From: Oscillospiraceae bacterium
GTDB taxonomy: Bacteria; Bacillota; Clostridia; Saccharofermentanales; Saccharofermentanaceae
Direction: 5' to 3'
Length of the DNA: 62,521 bases
NCBI GenBank assembly: GCA_902802325.1
Contig: CADCLV010000003.1
Span: 5,505 to 68,025 of the forward strand
The translations under genes were made by a program, and so were the position numbers. This document shows positions 18,600 through 27,052 of this stretch, in pieces (position 1 is the first letter of the stretch; each line of letters starts with the position of its first letter). The notes under the pieces are model-generated. The model saw only the letters and a program-made list of their open reading frames with translations. It did no database searches and had not been told where the DNA came from.

Positions 18600-18968
18600 A
18601 TGAAACTGAAGAAACTGCCATGTGTATTGAGTGTTTGTAAACTGACGGATACGGAAGGAATCGATTTTCTGGATGAGTTTGTTTTTGTAGGAAAGACCGA
18701 TGAAGAAATTTCTCTTGTGTGCCGCGAAGAAAAGGTGCCGGAAAACACGACGGCGCGCGACGATGGCTGGAAGGGCTTCCGGATCGAGGGGGTTCTGGAT
18801 TTCTCGCTGATCGGGATCCTGTCTAAACTGGCCGGTATCCTGGCAGACAATAAGATCGGCATCTTCGCGGTATCCACATTCAACACTGATTATATTCTTG
18901 TGAAGGAAGAAAACTTTGAGCGGGCACTTCATGTGCTCGCTCAAGCAGGATACGAAATTATCGGATAG
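18600..18968 (+). CDS. ACT-domain protein (COG3603-like)
   Basis: Small 122-residue protein of two ACT-like halves; the second half, DFSLIGILSKLAGILADNKIG, has the usual ligand-binding turn of CASTOR/COG3603 proteins, which are thought to bind amino acids. It has no enzymatic domain. The ATG at 18600 is chosen over 18585 because GGGAGAAG lies just before it. It stands alone between the proS terminator and the convergent AraC gene. Its physiological partner is unknown. Confidence 0.82.
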   Translation: MKLKKLPCVLSVCKLTDTEGIDFLDEFVFVGKTDEEISLVCREEKVPENTTARDDGWKGFRIEGVLDFSLIGILSKLAGILADNKIGIFAVSTFNTDYILVKEENFERALHVLAQAGYEIIG

Positions 18969-18999
18969 TATTCGAAAGAAAAGAGAGGATCTCCGGTTC

Positions 19000-19875
19000 T
19001 TATTCTTCTGCGTGAGTGCGGGAAGAAGTAGAGAGATTCTTCTTTTTTGCTTCTTCCAGAAGTTTGGCCAGTTCCTCTTCGGTATGTTCGACAGGAAGAG
19101 AGGCGCCCTGCTTTGTCTTGGCATCCTTCGGGAAAGCTTTGTGGAAATAGTCTTTTCTGTATTCTTCCGGAGTCACACCGGTCTGCTTTTTAAAGGCCTG
19201 AATGAAGTGGCTCTGTGTCGAAAAAGACAGGAACTGGGAAATCGACAGGCACGAATAGTCGGAATGCTTCAGCATGTGCTTGGCCGCATCGATCTTCTTC
19301 AAGCGGATAAAGTCACTGACGGACACACCGGTCTCTTTCTTAAAGAGCTTGGAAAAGTACGCATCATTTAATCCCAGATGCTCAGCCAGATCCGGTACCA
19401 GGATCCGCTCCTGCAGGTGGCTGTAAATATACTCGATGGCCAGTACCACATGTTTACTGAAGATATTATCCATTCGCAACGCGCGCATTCTGGTGCAGTA
19501 GTCCTCGGTACACTGCTGCTGAATGGCATCGAGCTGAGTCGTGGAAGTGGCCGCATCACATTTCTGGATGTAAATATCCGAAAGAGAATAGGAAGTTTCC
19601 ACATCCATGCCGTAGTTAATACAGTATCTGGCGATCATGGCGATGGAAATAATGAGGTGATAGCGGACGTTGCGCAGGCGGTCCGGCGATAAAGTGCCGA
19701 CTCCCCGAAGCTCGGAAATGTGATATTCCCGAACCTGCCGCATGACTTCTTCCAGTTCTCCGGTAGCCACCAGATCGTAAAAGTCGAACTCGTGTTCATA
19801 AGAGGAACGCACCATAAGACGCTCTCTTTGCATAAAAAGAAGACGTTGTAATTCTTTATTGATATCCTGATCCAT
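19000..19875 (-). CDS. AraC-family transcriptional regulator
   Basis: DNA-binding regulator of 291 residues. The N-terminal 155 residues form a mostly helical domain without a clear sugar-binding cupin, and the AraC double helix-turn-helix spans about 160-255 (VPDLAEHLGLNDAYFSKLFKK and then SISQFLSFSTQSHFIQAFKK, ending in TPEEYRK). The C-terminal tail is charged, with EEELAKLLEEAKKK. The gene is divergent from the standalone RNA at 19,987, and its upstream region holds AT-rich partial dyads. The target genes are not evident; autoregulation or control of the adjacent RNA are possibilities. Confidence 0.85.
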   Translation of the reverse strand: MDQDINKELQRLLFMQRERLMVRSSYEHEFDFYDLVATGELEEVMRQVREYHISELRGVGTLSPDRLRNVRYHLIISIAMIARYCINYGMDVETSYSLSDIYIQKCDAATSTTQLDAIQQQCTEDYCTRMRALRMDNIFSKHVVLAIEYIYSHLQERILVPDLAEHLGLNDAYFSKLFKKETGVSVSDFIRLKKIDAAKHMLKHSDYSCLSISQFLSFSTQSHFIQAFKKQTGVTPEEYRKDYFHKAFPKDAKTKQGASLPVEHTEEELAKLLEEAKKKNLSTSSRTHAEE

Positions 19876-19986
19876 ATAACCCTACCCCAAAGCTTGTTGC
19901 CATTATGTAATAAACTTACACCATCATTATGACATAAAGTGCAAAAATATGGTATCGATTTTTCTGAAATAGTTTAGAATATACTC

Positions 19987-20177
19987 AAGTGAGGAGAGTG
20001 TGACTAGCAACCCCAATGCCTCCGTTAGAGAAAGCTTGCCATCTTTCTGACGCACACTACCCGAATCCTCACGGTTATTGACAACTTCTTGCACTTCCAC
20101 ATGACGTACTACAGCTGCAAGAACCTATTTCATCGCATGACCCCGACGTTGTATGACTTCGGGGTCAGGTTTTTATT
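19987..20177 (+). ncRNA. Standalone structured RNA of unknown class
   Basis: This fills the 378-base gap between araC and feoB. A TAGAAT (19975-19980) sits one turn before GTGAGGA (19989-19995), which pairs with TCCTCAC (20066-20072). Inside it AGTGTG pairs with CACACT (20053-20058) and TTAGAGAAAG with CTTTCTGA. A second domain follows: GGTT/AACC and TTCTTGCA (20086-20093) with TGCAAGAA (20116-20123). A terminator ends it. No reading frame of note is present, and no gene lies downstream on this strand, so it is not an obvious riboswitch. The raiA motif RNA is one candidate class; 6S RNA seems unlikely because the ends do not pair. Confidence 0.65.
20138..20177 (+). terminator. Terminator of the standalone RNA
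   Basis: TGACCCCGA (20138-20146) pairs with TTCGGGGTCA (20158-20167) and is followed by GGTTTTTATT. The stem is strong and GC-rich. It points rightward, which sets the strand of the RNA. Confidence 0.88.
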
Positions 20178-20253
20178 AGGGAAAGAAATAAATCTATGGC
20201 AATCTATTTAACAAATTGGACATCAATTTGATACGAAGCGATTTTCGAATCTG

Positions 20254-22632
20254 TCAAAAGCCCAAAAGCGTGCCGATCAGATAAACACCATAGGCAGCGA
20301 TCCATGCGACTACACATTGGAAGACGACAACGATACCGGCCCACTTTGTTCCCAGTTCTCTGCGGATCGACGCAACAGCTGCGACGCAGGGAGTATAGAG
20401 AAGACAGAACACCAGAAGGGAGAATGTCTGAAGGGAAGAAAGAAGCGGCAGAACGGCATCTCCGTCACCAACCAGGACATGAAGTGTGGAAACGACACTT
20501 TCCTTGGCGATAAAACCGGAGATCAGGGCGGTAGAAAAGCGCCAGTCGCCAAATCCAAGAGGCGTAAATACCGGAGCGATCACGCCTGCGATCTGCGCCA
20601 GAATACTGCTGCTGGAATCCGATGTCAGCGTCAGGCTTAAATCGAAAGATTGCAGGAACCAGATCACCAGCGAGGCAATGAAAATGACGGTAAAGGCACG
20701 GGTCAGGAAGTCTTTGGCCTTTTCCCAAAGAAGCTGGCCGACATTTTTCGCGCCCGGCATACGGTAGTTCGGAAGCTCCATGACAAAAGGAACAGCTTTC
20801 CCGCGGAAAGCGGTACGCTTGGCGATGAGCGCCACGAGAATGGCCATGAAGATTCCGATGAAGTAGAGGGAGACCATGATCAGTCCGCTATACTTCGGAA
20901 AGAAGGTCCTTGCGAAGAAGCCGTAGATAGGAAGCTTGGCAGAGCAGCTCATGAACGGTGTCAGAAGGATCGTCATTTTACGGTCGCGCTCGGAAGGAAG
21001 AGTACGGCTGGCCATGACACCCGGTACCGTACATCCGAATCCGATGAGCATCGGAACGATGGAACGGCCGGAAAGGCCCAGCTTACGAAGGAACTTGTCC
21101 ATGACAAAGGCGATTCTTGCCATATAGCCCGTGTCTTCCAGTAAAGAGAGGAAGAAGAAAAGCGTTACGATTACCGGCAGAAATGAAAGCACGCTTCCTA
21201 CGCCGGTAAAGATCCCGTCGACTACCAGTGAATGGATCACCTCGTTGACTTTCCAGGAGGTGAGAGCGGAATCCACGACTCCGGTAAGCTTATCGATCCC
21301 GGTTTCCAGAATTCCCTGGAAAAAGGCGCCGATGACGTTAAAGGTCAGGAAAAAGATCGCGGCCATGATAAGGATAAAAGCCGGAATTGCCGTAAATTTT
21401 CCCGTCAGGATCGTATCGATCCGTCGGCTTCTCTGATGCTCTTTACTTTCCTTCGGCTTGATCACGGTATGGTCGACAAGTTTCTTGATGAAAGTGAAAC
21501 GCATATCCGCAATAGCGGCGCTTCTGTCCATACCGGACTCGTCTTCCATCTGCTTGATGATATGTTCCAGTGTTTCTTTCTCATTCTGGTCCAGATTCAA
21601 AGCTTCCAGAATACGGGGATCGCCCTCGACCAGCTTGGTGGCGGCAAATCTTTCCGGAATACCGGCGGATTTGGCATGGTCCTCCACAAGGATCATGATG
21701 CTGTGAAGACAGCGGTGGATCGCGCCGCTTTCGGTCTCATCACAGAAGTCCAGTCTTCCTGGTCTTTCCTGATATTTCGCAACATGCAGGGCATGGTCGA
21801 CCAGCTCGTGGATACCTTCGTTTTTCGCAGCTGAAATAGGCACTACCGGAATACCCAGTTCGTGCTCCATCTGGTTGACGAGAACGGAACCGCCGTTGCC
21901 GCGGATCTCATCCATCATGTTCAGCGCAAGTACCATAGGAACATTCAGTTCCATCAGCTGCATGGTCAGATAAAGATTCCGTTCGATGTTGGTGGCATCT
22001 ACGATATTGATAATGCCGCAGGGCTTTTCATCCAGAATAAACTGACGGGAAACGATCTCCTCGGCAGTATAAGGGGACATGCTGTAAATGCCCGGAAGGT
22101 CGGTGATCTCTGTATTCGGGTGTTCTTTGATCGCGCCGCTTTTCCGGTCCACGGTGACACCCGGGAAGTTTCCGACATGCTGATTGCTGCCGGTAAGCTG
22201 ATTAAAGAGAGTGGTCTTACCGGAATTCTGGTTTCCGGCTAAAGCAAAAGTAAGCTTCGTTCCGTCCGGAAGAGGATTCTCATCCGCTTTGACGTGATAT
22301 TTACCGCCTTCACCCAGACCCGGGTGGTCGATGATGATCCGGCGTTCTTTTTTCTTCTTTTCTTCTTTTTCGGAAAGAGCAGGATCTTCCTGGGAGTTTT
22401 CTTTCTCGGAGATCTCCTCGATTTCGATCAGCCTGGCATCATCAAGACGCAAAGTCAGTTCATACCCGTGGATCCGAAGTTCCATCGGATCCCCTAAAGG
22501 CGCCAGTTTTTCAAGTTTTAACTTTGCACCGGGAATGACTCCCATATCCAGAAAATGCTGGCGAAGGGCGCCTTCGCCGCCGACTTTTTTGATAACAGCA
22601 GATCTACCGGTTTTCAGTTCGGCCAGATTCAT
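20254..22632 (-). CDS. feoB: Ferrous iron transporter FeoB with fused FeoA domain
   Basis: Fe(II) uptake across the cytoplasmic membrane, driven or gated by a G protein domain. Residues 1-72 are a FeoA (SH3-like) domain, joined by a Lys/Glu-rich linker (75-105) to the FeoB G domain: G1 GNQNSGKTT (133-141), G2 NFPGVTVD, G3 DLPGIY, G4 NMMDE. The membrane part follows with two Gate repeats, including LPVIVTLFFFLSLLEDTGYM and the second near FSTALISGFIAKESVVSTL. There are 792 residues in total. The start is preceded by GGGGGAG. No FeoC or Fur box was seen. It lies 43 bases after the cyclophilin gene on the same strand. Confidence 0.95.
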   Translation of the reverse strand: MNLAELKTGRSAVIKKVGGEGALRQHFLDMGVIPGAKLKLEKLAPLGDPMELRIHGYELTLRLDDARLIEIEEISEKENSQEDPALSEKEEKKKKERRIIIDHPGLGEGGKYHVKADENPLPDGTKLTFALAGNQNSGKTTLFNQLTGSNQHVGNFPGVTVDRKSGAIKEHPNTEITDLPGIYSMSPYTAEEIVSRQFILDEKPCGIINIVDATNIERNLYLTMQLMELNVPMVLALNMMDEIRGNGGSVLVNQMEHELGIPVVPISAAKNEGIHELVDHALHVAKYQERPGRLDFCDETESGAIHRCLHSIMILVEDHAKSAGIPERFAATKLVEGDPRILEALNLDQNEKETLEHIIKQMEDESGMDRSAAIADMRFTFIKKLVDHTVIKPKESKEHQRSRRIDTILTGKFTAIPAFILIMAAIFFLTFNVIGAFFQGILETGIDKLTGVVDSALTSWKVNEVIHSLVVDGIFTGVGSVLSFLPVIVTLFFFLSLLEDTGYMARIAFVMDKFLRKLGLSGRSIVPMLIGFGCTVPGVMASRTLPSERDRKMTILLTPFMSCSAKLPIYGFFARTFFPKYSGLIMVSLYFIGIFMAILVALIAKRTAFRGKAVPFVMELPNYRMPGAKNVGQLLWEKAKDFLTRAFTVIFIASLVIWFLQSFDLSLTLTSDSSSSILAQIAGVIAPVFTPLGFGDWRFSTALISGFIAKESVVSTLHVLVGDGDAVLPLLSSLQTFSLLVFCLLYTPCVAAVASIRRELGTKWAGIVVVFQCVVAWIAAYGVYLIGTLLGF

Positions 22633-22675
22633 ATTACTCCCCCAAGTTGTTTGTGTTTTTGATGAAAAGAAAAGC

Positions 22676-23341
22676 TTAGTCGATCACTCGTACCTCTTTG
22701 ATCTTGACCTGGTTTTCTTTTGCGACTTCGCCGTTTTCTCCGGACGGGATCTCCGCCAGCTTATCGACAACATCCATTCCCTCTGTTACCGTACCGAAGG
22801 CGGCATACTGGCCGTCCAGATTGCTGGCATCCTGATGGCAGATAAAGAATTGGGAAGAGGCACTGTTATTCATGCCGGAGGCACGGGCCATGGAAATGGT
22901 GCCGCGCTTGTGCTTGATCGGATTATTCTGACCGTTGGCAGCAAACTCGCCGAGGATGTTATGTGGCTCGGCTCCGGTCCAGCCTTCCGGTGCCTGGCCG
23001 GCCTGTACGACGAATCCCTTGATGATACGGTGGAACGGAGAACCGTTATAGAAACCGGCATTGGCGAGATCCAGAAAATTCTGGACAGTGACCGGCGCGT
23101 TATCGGCATCCAGTTCCAGTTTGATGACACCGTAGTTTTCTACTTCGATCTCTACGTGATGCTTTCCATACTTGTCCTTGGTGTACTTTTTGGAAGAACA
23201 GCCGGCGAAGGTAAAGAGAAGAAGAGAAAGAACGACGGTGATACCAAGTCCTGTCTTGAAAATGCCGTGACGATTTTTCTTTCCATCTTCAACCTGACCG
23301 CGGGTTGAATTGTCAGTAGTAAAACGGGATGCACAACTCAT
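22676..23341 (-). CDS. Membrane-anchored peptidyl-prolyl cis-trans isomerase (cyclophilin)
   Basis: Predicted extracytoplasmic folding helper of 221 residues. An unusually long polar N-terminus of about 28 residues precedes a hydrophobic stretch ending in TFAGCSS, a slightly atypical lipobox, so the protein is probably a lipoprotein or is held by that helix. The cyclophilin domain (about 63-220) has the catalytic [13 protein letters not shown], then SMARASG and [11 protein letters not shown], and [14 protein letters not shown]. The first ATG is supported by AAGGAG upstream; a later start would remove the long leader but has no better ribosome site. Confidence 0.9.
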   Translation of the reverse strand: MSCASRFTTDNSTRGQVEDGKKNRHGIFKTGLGITVVLSLLLFTFAGCSSKKYTKDKYGKHHVEIEVENYGVIKLELDADNAPVTVQNFLDLANAGFYNGSPFHRIIKGFVVQAGQAPEGWTGAEPHNILGEFAANGQNNPIKHKRGTISMARASGMNNSASSQFFICHQDASNLDGQYAAFGTVTEGMDVVDKLAEIPSGENGEVAKENQVKIKEVRVID

Positions 23342-23353
23342 AATGAATTCTCC

Positions 23354-24331
23354 TTATTTTCCTAAATTTACGTCATAGAGCGGCTCGATCGAGAAGACTC
23401 GTCCGCTTAATTTATTGTGTACATTTTCTTTCGGGATCTTTCCGAAAAGAAGAGTCGAGGCAAAGAGCTGCTGATAGCGGACCTTTCCTCCGCGGAGATT
23501 ACTAAAATGCAGATTGTACTGATTTCTTCCGTAGTTTCCGTCTCCCAGGATCGGGTGGCCGTAGTGGGCAAACTGGGCACGGATCTGGTGTGTCCTTCCG
23601 GTAACCAGTTCCACCTCGATGTCCGAGACATCTTCCCCATCCGGGCCGATGCCCTTAAAGACCTGAAGGACACGGTAGCGGGAAGTGATAGGAAGATCCT
23701 TTTCTTTCGGAACATCGTGGATAAACACATTGCCTGTCGGGGGTTTTTCCAGATAGGCGGAAACTTCCTTCATAATGGCATCGTCCTGACAGATCACGGA
23801 AGTGCCGAGCGAGGGGACGCCTCTTACAAGACAGCGGTAGCGCTTGGTAATGAGGTCCGCCTTAAAAAGAGAAATGGCATCTTCCAGACTCTTTTTATTC
23901 TTGGCCGTCAGGATCAGTCCGCCGGTATTCATATCGATCCTGTGGCAAAGGTCCAGGGAAGGGTTATGGTAGTCTTTCCGGAGAATATCGATGAGACAGT
24001 CGCCGGACATGCCCTTTCCACCATGGACGGCAAGACCCTGGCGCTTATTGACTAAAAGAAGATCATCGGATTCAAAGACAACTTTGTAGTCATCAAATTC
24101 ACTCTTCCGGGAAGGGGCTTCTGTCTCGAAAAGCGCGTCCGGCAGCCAGACTTCGACGTGATCGCCTTCCTCTACGAGAGTGTCCTGGGAGATGCGCTTT
24201 CCGTTAATGCGGATATCTTTATGCTTTAATGCCTTCTGAAGAACGGCCGGAGTAAGGTTCGGAAATTCCAGGATCGCCACGCGGACGACCTTCTTGCCGG
24301 CATTTTTCGAAGAAACCGTAAAGTCTCTCAT
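23354..24331 (-). CDS. RluA-family pseudouridine synthase
   Basis: RNA pseudouridine synthase of 325 residues, probably acting on rRNA. An N-terminal S4-like domain (residues 1-75, RINGKRISQDTLVEEGDHVEVW) is followed by the catalytic domain with HRIDMNTGGLIL, in which the Asp is the nucleophile, and ELVTGRTHQIRAQFAHYGHPILGD near the end. It is a leftward gene 13 bases upstream of the cyclophilin gene. The RNA site cannot be predicted from sequence. Confidence 0.92.
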   Translation of the reverse strand: MRDFTVSSKNAGKKVVRVAILEFPNLTPAVLQKALKHKDIRINGKRISQDTLVEEGDHVEVWLPDALFETEAPSRKSEFDDYKVVFESDDLLLVNKRQGLAVHGGKGMSGDCLIDILRKDYHNPSLDLCHRIDMNTGGLILTAKNKKSLEDAISLFKADLITKRYRCLVRGVPSLGTSVICQDDAIMKEVSAYLEKPPTGNVFIHDVPKEKDLPITSRYRVLQVFKGIGPDGEDVSDIEVELVTGRTHQIRAQFAHYGHPILGDGNYGRNQYNLHFSNLRGGKVRYQQLFASTLLFGKIPKENVHNKLSGRVFSIEPLYDVNLGK

Positions 24332-24402
24332 GCAAACTCCCCCTTCTGAACTATTCGAGACATTATATCACATATTGTAAGTTCCGAAGGAAGAAAGTGA
24401 AG

Positions 24403-25587
24403 TCATTCGGATTTCTTTTTCTTCTTTCCCACCATGAAACGGCGTGCCACTTTATTGACGACGTTGTAAGGGAAGGGATTTAAGGCGCGGTTGGCCTCTT
24501 TGAGCTTGATCCGGATCGGGATATTCTGGGGACAATGCTGCTCGCATTTTCCGCAGGAAATGCACCGGGACGCATCTGAAGGCTGAAGCTGAAGCGCAAT
24601 GGTCTGGAAATATTCTTTTCTTCCGGTGGATTTCTTTTCCGAATACATATGGTTATAGCAGGAGAAGATGCCCGGGATATCCACGCCTCTGGGGCAGGGC
24701 ATACAGTACCGGCAGCCGGTGCAGCCCACCTTGGTGGTCTCGCTGATGTAGCCACGGATCTTTTCGATCATCTGCTTCTCCGCAGGACCAAAGCTTTCTG
24801 CTTCTGTCTCCGAGGCGATGCGGCAGTTTTCTTCGATCATGGAAATGGAATTCATGCCGGACAGAACGCAGGTGATCTCTTTTTGGTCCCAAAGCCACCG
24901 GAAAGCCCATTCCGCAGGAGTCCAGCCGTGGCTGTCCGAAGCGATTTCTTTTTTTGCTTTATCCGGAAGAAGATCCACAAGTTTTCCGCCGCGGAGAGGT
25001 TCCATGATGAATACCGGAACACCCTTTTCATAGGCGGCAGAGATGCCTTCTTTTCCTGCCTGGGAATGCTCATCCGCATAGTTGTACTGCACCAGGCACA
25101 GTTCCCAGTCATAGGCGGCAAGGATCTTTTTAAACATGTCGGAGTTTCCGTGAAAAGAAAAACCGATATGGCGGATCCGGCCTTTTTCTTTCTGCTCCCG
25201 GATCCAGTCCCGGATCCCCAGTTCTTCCAGTTTTTCCCACTGGGCGATATCCGTCATGTGGTGAAGAAGATAGTTATCCAGATACGTGGTGCGAAGACGC
25301 TTCAGTTCTTCGTCCAGGTACTTGTCGAGATCTTCCTTTTTCTTTACGAGATACTGGGGGAGCTTGGTGGTAAGGATGATCTTTTCCCGAAGAGAGTGCT
25401 TTTCAAAGATCTTTCCCAGTGCTTCTTCGCTTCCGGGATAGATATAGGCGGTATCGTAATAGTTGATCCCCAGTTCATAAGCCCGGAGGATCTCTTTTTC
25501 GGCTTTTTCCAGGTCGATCCCCCGTCCCTTGGTGGTAAAACGCATGCATCCGAATCCTAATACGGAGATTCCATTTCGCTTTTGCAT
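24403..25587 (-). CDS. Aldo/keto reductase with C-terminal 4Fe-4S ferredoxin domain
   Basis: Oxidoreductase of 394 residues. The TIM-barrel reductase (1-270) shows GFGCMRF, INYYDTAYIYPGSEE with the catalytic Tyr, and LLHHM. A ferredoxin-type region follows with two Cys clusters, CTGCRYCMPCPRG and CISCGKCEQHCPQNIP, suited to two [4Fe-4S] clusters. Such proteins are common in anaerobic Firmicutes, and the electron acceptor and substrate are unknown. The C-terminus is Lys-rich. It starts after AAAGGA. A 14-bp palindrome and a TATAAT-type -10 element lie upstream. Confidence 0.9.
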   Translation of the reverse strand: MQKRNGISVLGFGCMRFTTKGRGIDLEKAEKEILRAYELGINYYDTAYIYPGSEEALGKIFEKHSLREKIILTTKLPQYLVKKKEDLDKYLDEELKRLRTTYLDNYLLHHMTDIAQWEKLEELGIRDWIREQKEKGRIRHIGFSFHGNSDMFKKILAAYDWELCLVQYNYADEHSQAGKEGISAAYEKGVPVFIMEPLRGGKLVDLLPDKAKKEIASDSHGWTPAEWAFRWLWDQKEITCVLSGMNSISMIEENCRIASETEAESFGPAEKQMIEKIRGYISETTKVGCTGCRYCMPCPRGVDIPGIFSCYNHMYSEKKSTGRKEYFQTIALQLQPSDASRCISCGKCEQHCPQNIPIRIKLKEANRALNPFPYNVVNKVARRFMVGKKKKKSE

Positions 25588-25612
25588 AGATGATCCATCC
25601 TTTCGAAGAGGG

Positions 25613-25657
25613 AGGCGGTTCCGCCTTATTGTCCTTTTGTCCTTCAGCCTGATTATA
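25613..25657 (-). promoter_or_regulatory. Putative promoter and operator of the aldo/keto reductase
   Basis: The perfect palindrome AGGCGGTTCCGCCT (25613-25626) lies in the untranslated leader, downstream of a leftward TATAAT (read from 25657 to 25652). A two-base centre is too small for an RNA loop, so a protein-binding operator is more likely. The -35 region is weak. The rest of the 345-base gap between this gene and carA holds the carA promoter and leader. Confidence 0.4.
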
Positions 25658-25777
25658 CCGAAACTTTTTCCTTTGAAAATGCCGAAAGCCGAGAATTAAA
25701 AGACTGTTAAAACTTTGGCTAAAATCGGAAGAAAAAGTGGAAGGCAAAAAACGATAAGGATTTATCTAAAACATGCA

Positions 25778-25806
25778 TTGACAAGGACTTCTCCGATTGC
25801 TAGAAT
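25778..25806 (+). promoter_or_regulatory. Consensus sigma-A promoter of carAB
   Basis: TTGACA (25778-25783), exactly 17 bases, TAGAAT (25801-25806). Transcription should begin near 25813, leaving a leader of about 120 bases before carA. Confidence 0.8.
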
Positions 25807-25859
25807 ACCCGCTAATGGAAACGTTACTAAGTATATGTATGCCAATTGAATATGAGAGC

Positions 25860-25911
25860 AAAGACGTTCGCATGTGCTGATCCTGATGCACGTAGGGGAC
25901 GTCTTTTTTTG
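25860..25911 (+). promoter_or_regulatory. Attenuator-like terminator hairpin in the carA leader
   Basis: AAAGACGT (25860-25867) pairs with ACGTCTTT (25899-25906), closing an inner stem near GTGC/GCAC, and is followed by a run of seven T. It lies between promoter and carA ribosome site, so it would stop transcription unless prevented. AACGT at 25820-25824 can pair with ACGTT inside the 5' arm (25864-25868), a possible antiterminator. No clear PyrR-binding loop was recognised. Regulation by pyrimidine or arginine supply is inferred from the genes. Confidence 0.65.
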
Positions 25912-25933
25912 TTTTGTGTCCAGGGAGGCAGGT

Positions 25934-27052
25934 ATGAAGAGCAAAGACCGCAAGATCGTTTTAGAAGATGGCAGTGAGTACATCGGGTACGGTTTCGGCG
26001 CCAATGTAGAGAGCGTGTGTGAAATCGTTTTCAACACCTCGATGGTCGGATATCAGGAGATCCTTTCCGACCCGTCCTATACGGATCAGATGGTGGTAAT
26101 GACCTATCCTTTGATCGGAAATTACGGCATCACCGATGAGGATTTTGAGACGAAAAACCCCAGTATCGGCGGATTGATCGTAGGCGATTATAACGATATG
26201 CCCAGTAACTTCCGCTATACCAAGACTCTTTCCGAAGAAATGGAAGAAAACGGGATCCCCGGCATCTACGGTGTGGATACCCGCCAGATCACGAGAAGTA
26301 TCCGTGACTTAGGTTCCAGAAGAGTGATCATTACCTCTATCGACACCACTGTGGAAGAGGCGCTGAAAAAGATCGCTTCTACCCCGGTCCCGCACGATCA
26401 GGTCAGCCGGGTCAGCTGCAAGAAGCGCTGGTATTCCCGTACAGCCAACCCGAAATACAACGTGGTGGCCATTGACTGCGGCATCAAGCTGAACATTATC
26501 CGCAAGCTCAACAGCTACGGATGTAACGTGACGGTAGTGCCTTTCGATACCAAACCGGAAGAAATCGAATTCATGAAGCCGGACGGCATCTTCTTAAGTA
26601 ACGGGCCCGGAGACCCGGAGGACGTTACTCCTGTTATTTCCACGGTAAAAGCACTGGCCGGTAAACTTCCGATCTTCGGCATCTGCCTGGGACACCAGAT
26701 GATCTCTCTGGCCTATGGCGCCAGAACGTATAAACTGAAGTTCGGTCACCGTGGCGGCAACCACCCGGTAAAGAATCTTTCAAACGGAAAGATCGAGATC
26801 ACTTCCCAGAACCACAGCTACGCGGTAGATCTGGAAAGCTTAAAGAATACGAAACTTTCTGCCACGCATATCAATATCCTGGATAACACGGTGGAGGGTG
26901 TGGCCTGTGAAGAAGACCGTGTCTTCTCCGTGCAGTATCACCCGGAAAGCGCGCCGGGACCCCAGGACAGCAGCTATCTTTTCGAGCAGTTTGTAGAGAA
27001 GATGCAGGCCTTCCGGGATGAGAAAGAAAGTGAGGTGTCGGTCCATGCCTAA
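25934..27052 (+). CDS. carA: Carbamoyl-phosphate synthase small subunit
   Basis: Glutaminase subunit that supplies ammonia to CarB for carbamoyl phosphate, used for pyrimidines and arginine. It has 372 residues. The N-terminal domain has [13 protein letters not shown] and the class I amidotransferase domain has FGICLGHQ, where Cys251 is the nucleophile, and [10 protein letters not shown] with the catalytic His and Glu. The ATG at 25934 follows GGGAGGC; the earlier in-frame ATG lies inside the terminator hairpin. The stop overlaps the carB start by eight bases, giving translational coupling. Confidence 0.95.
   Translation: MKSKDRKIVLEDGSEYIGYGFGANVESVCEIVFNTSMVGYQEILSDPSYTDQMVVMTYPLIGNYGITDEDFETKNPSIGGLIVGDYNDMPSNFRYTKTLSEEMEENGIPGIYGVDTRQITRSIRDLGSRRVIITSIDTTVEEALKKIASTPVPHDQVSRVSCKKRWYSRTANPKYNVVAIDCGIKLNIIRKLNSYGCNVTVVPFDTKPEEIEFMKPDGIFLSNGPGDPEDVTPVISTVKALAGKLPIFGICLGHQMISLAYGARTYKLKFGHRGGNHPVKNLSNGKIEITSQNHSYAVDLESLKNTKLSATHINILDNTVEGVACEEDRVFSVQYHPESAPGPQDSSYLFEQFVEKMQAFRDEKESEVSVHA

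Noticed and set aside
19987..20177. 6S RNA for the standalone RNA
   Set aside because: 6S folds as one long rod with paired ends and a central bubble; here the 5' end pairs with the middle of the RNA.
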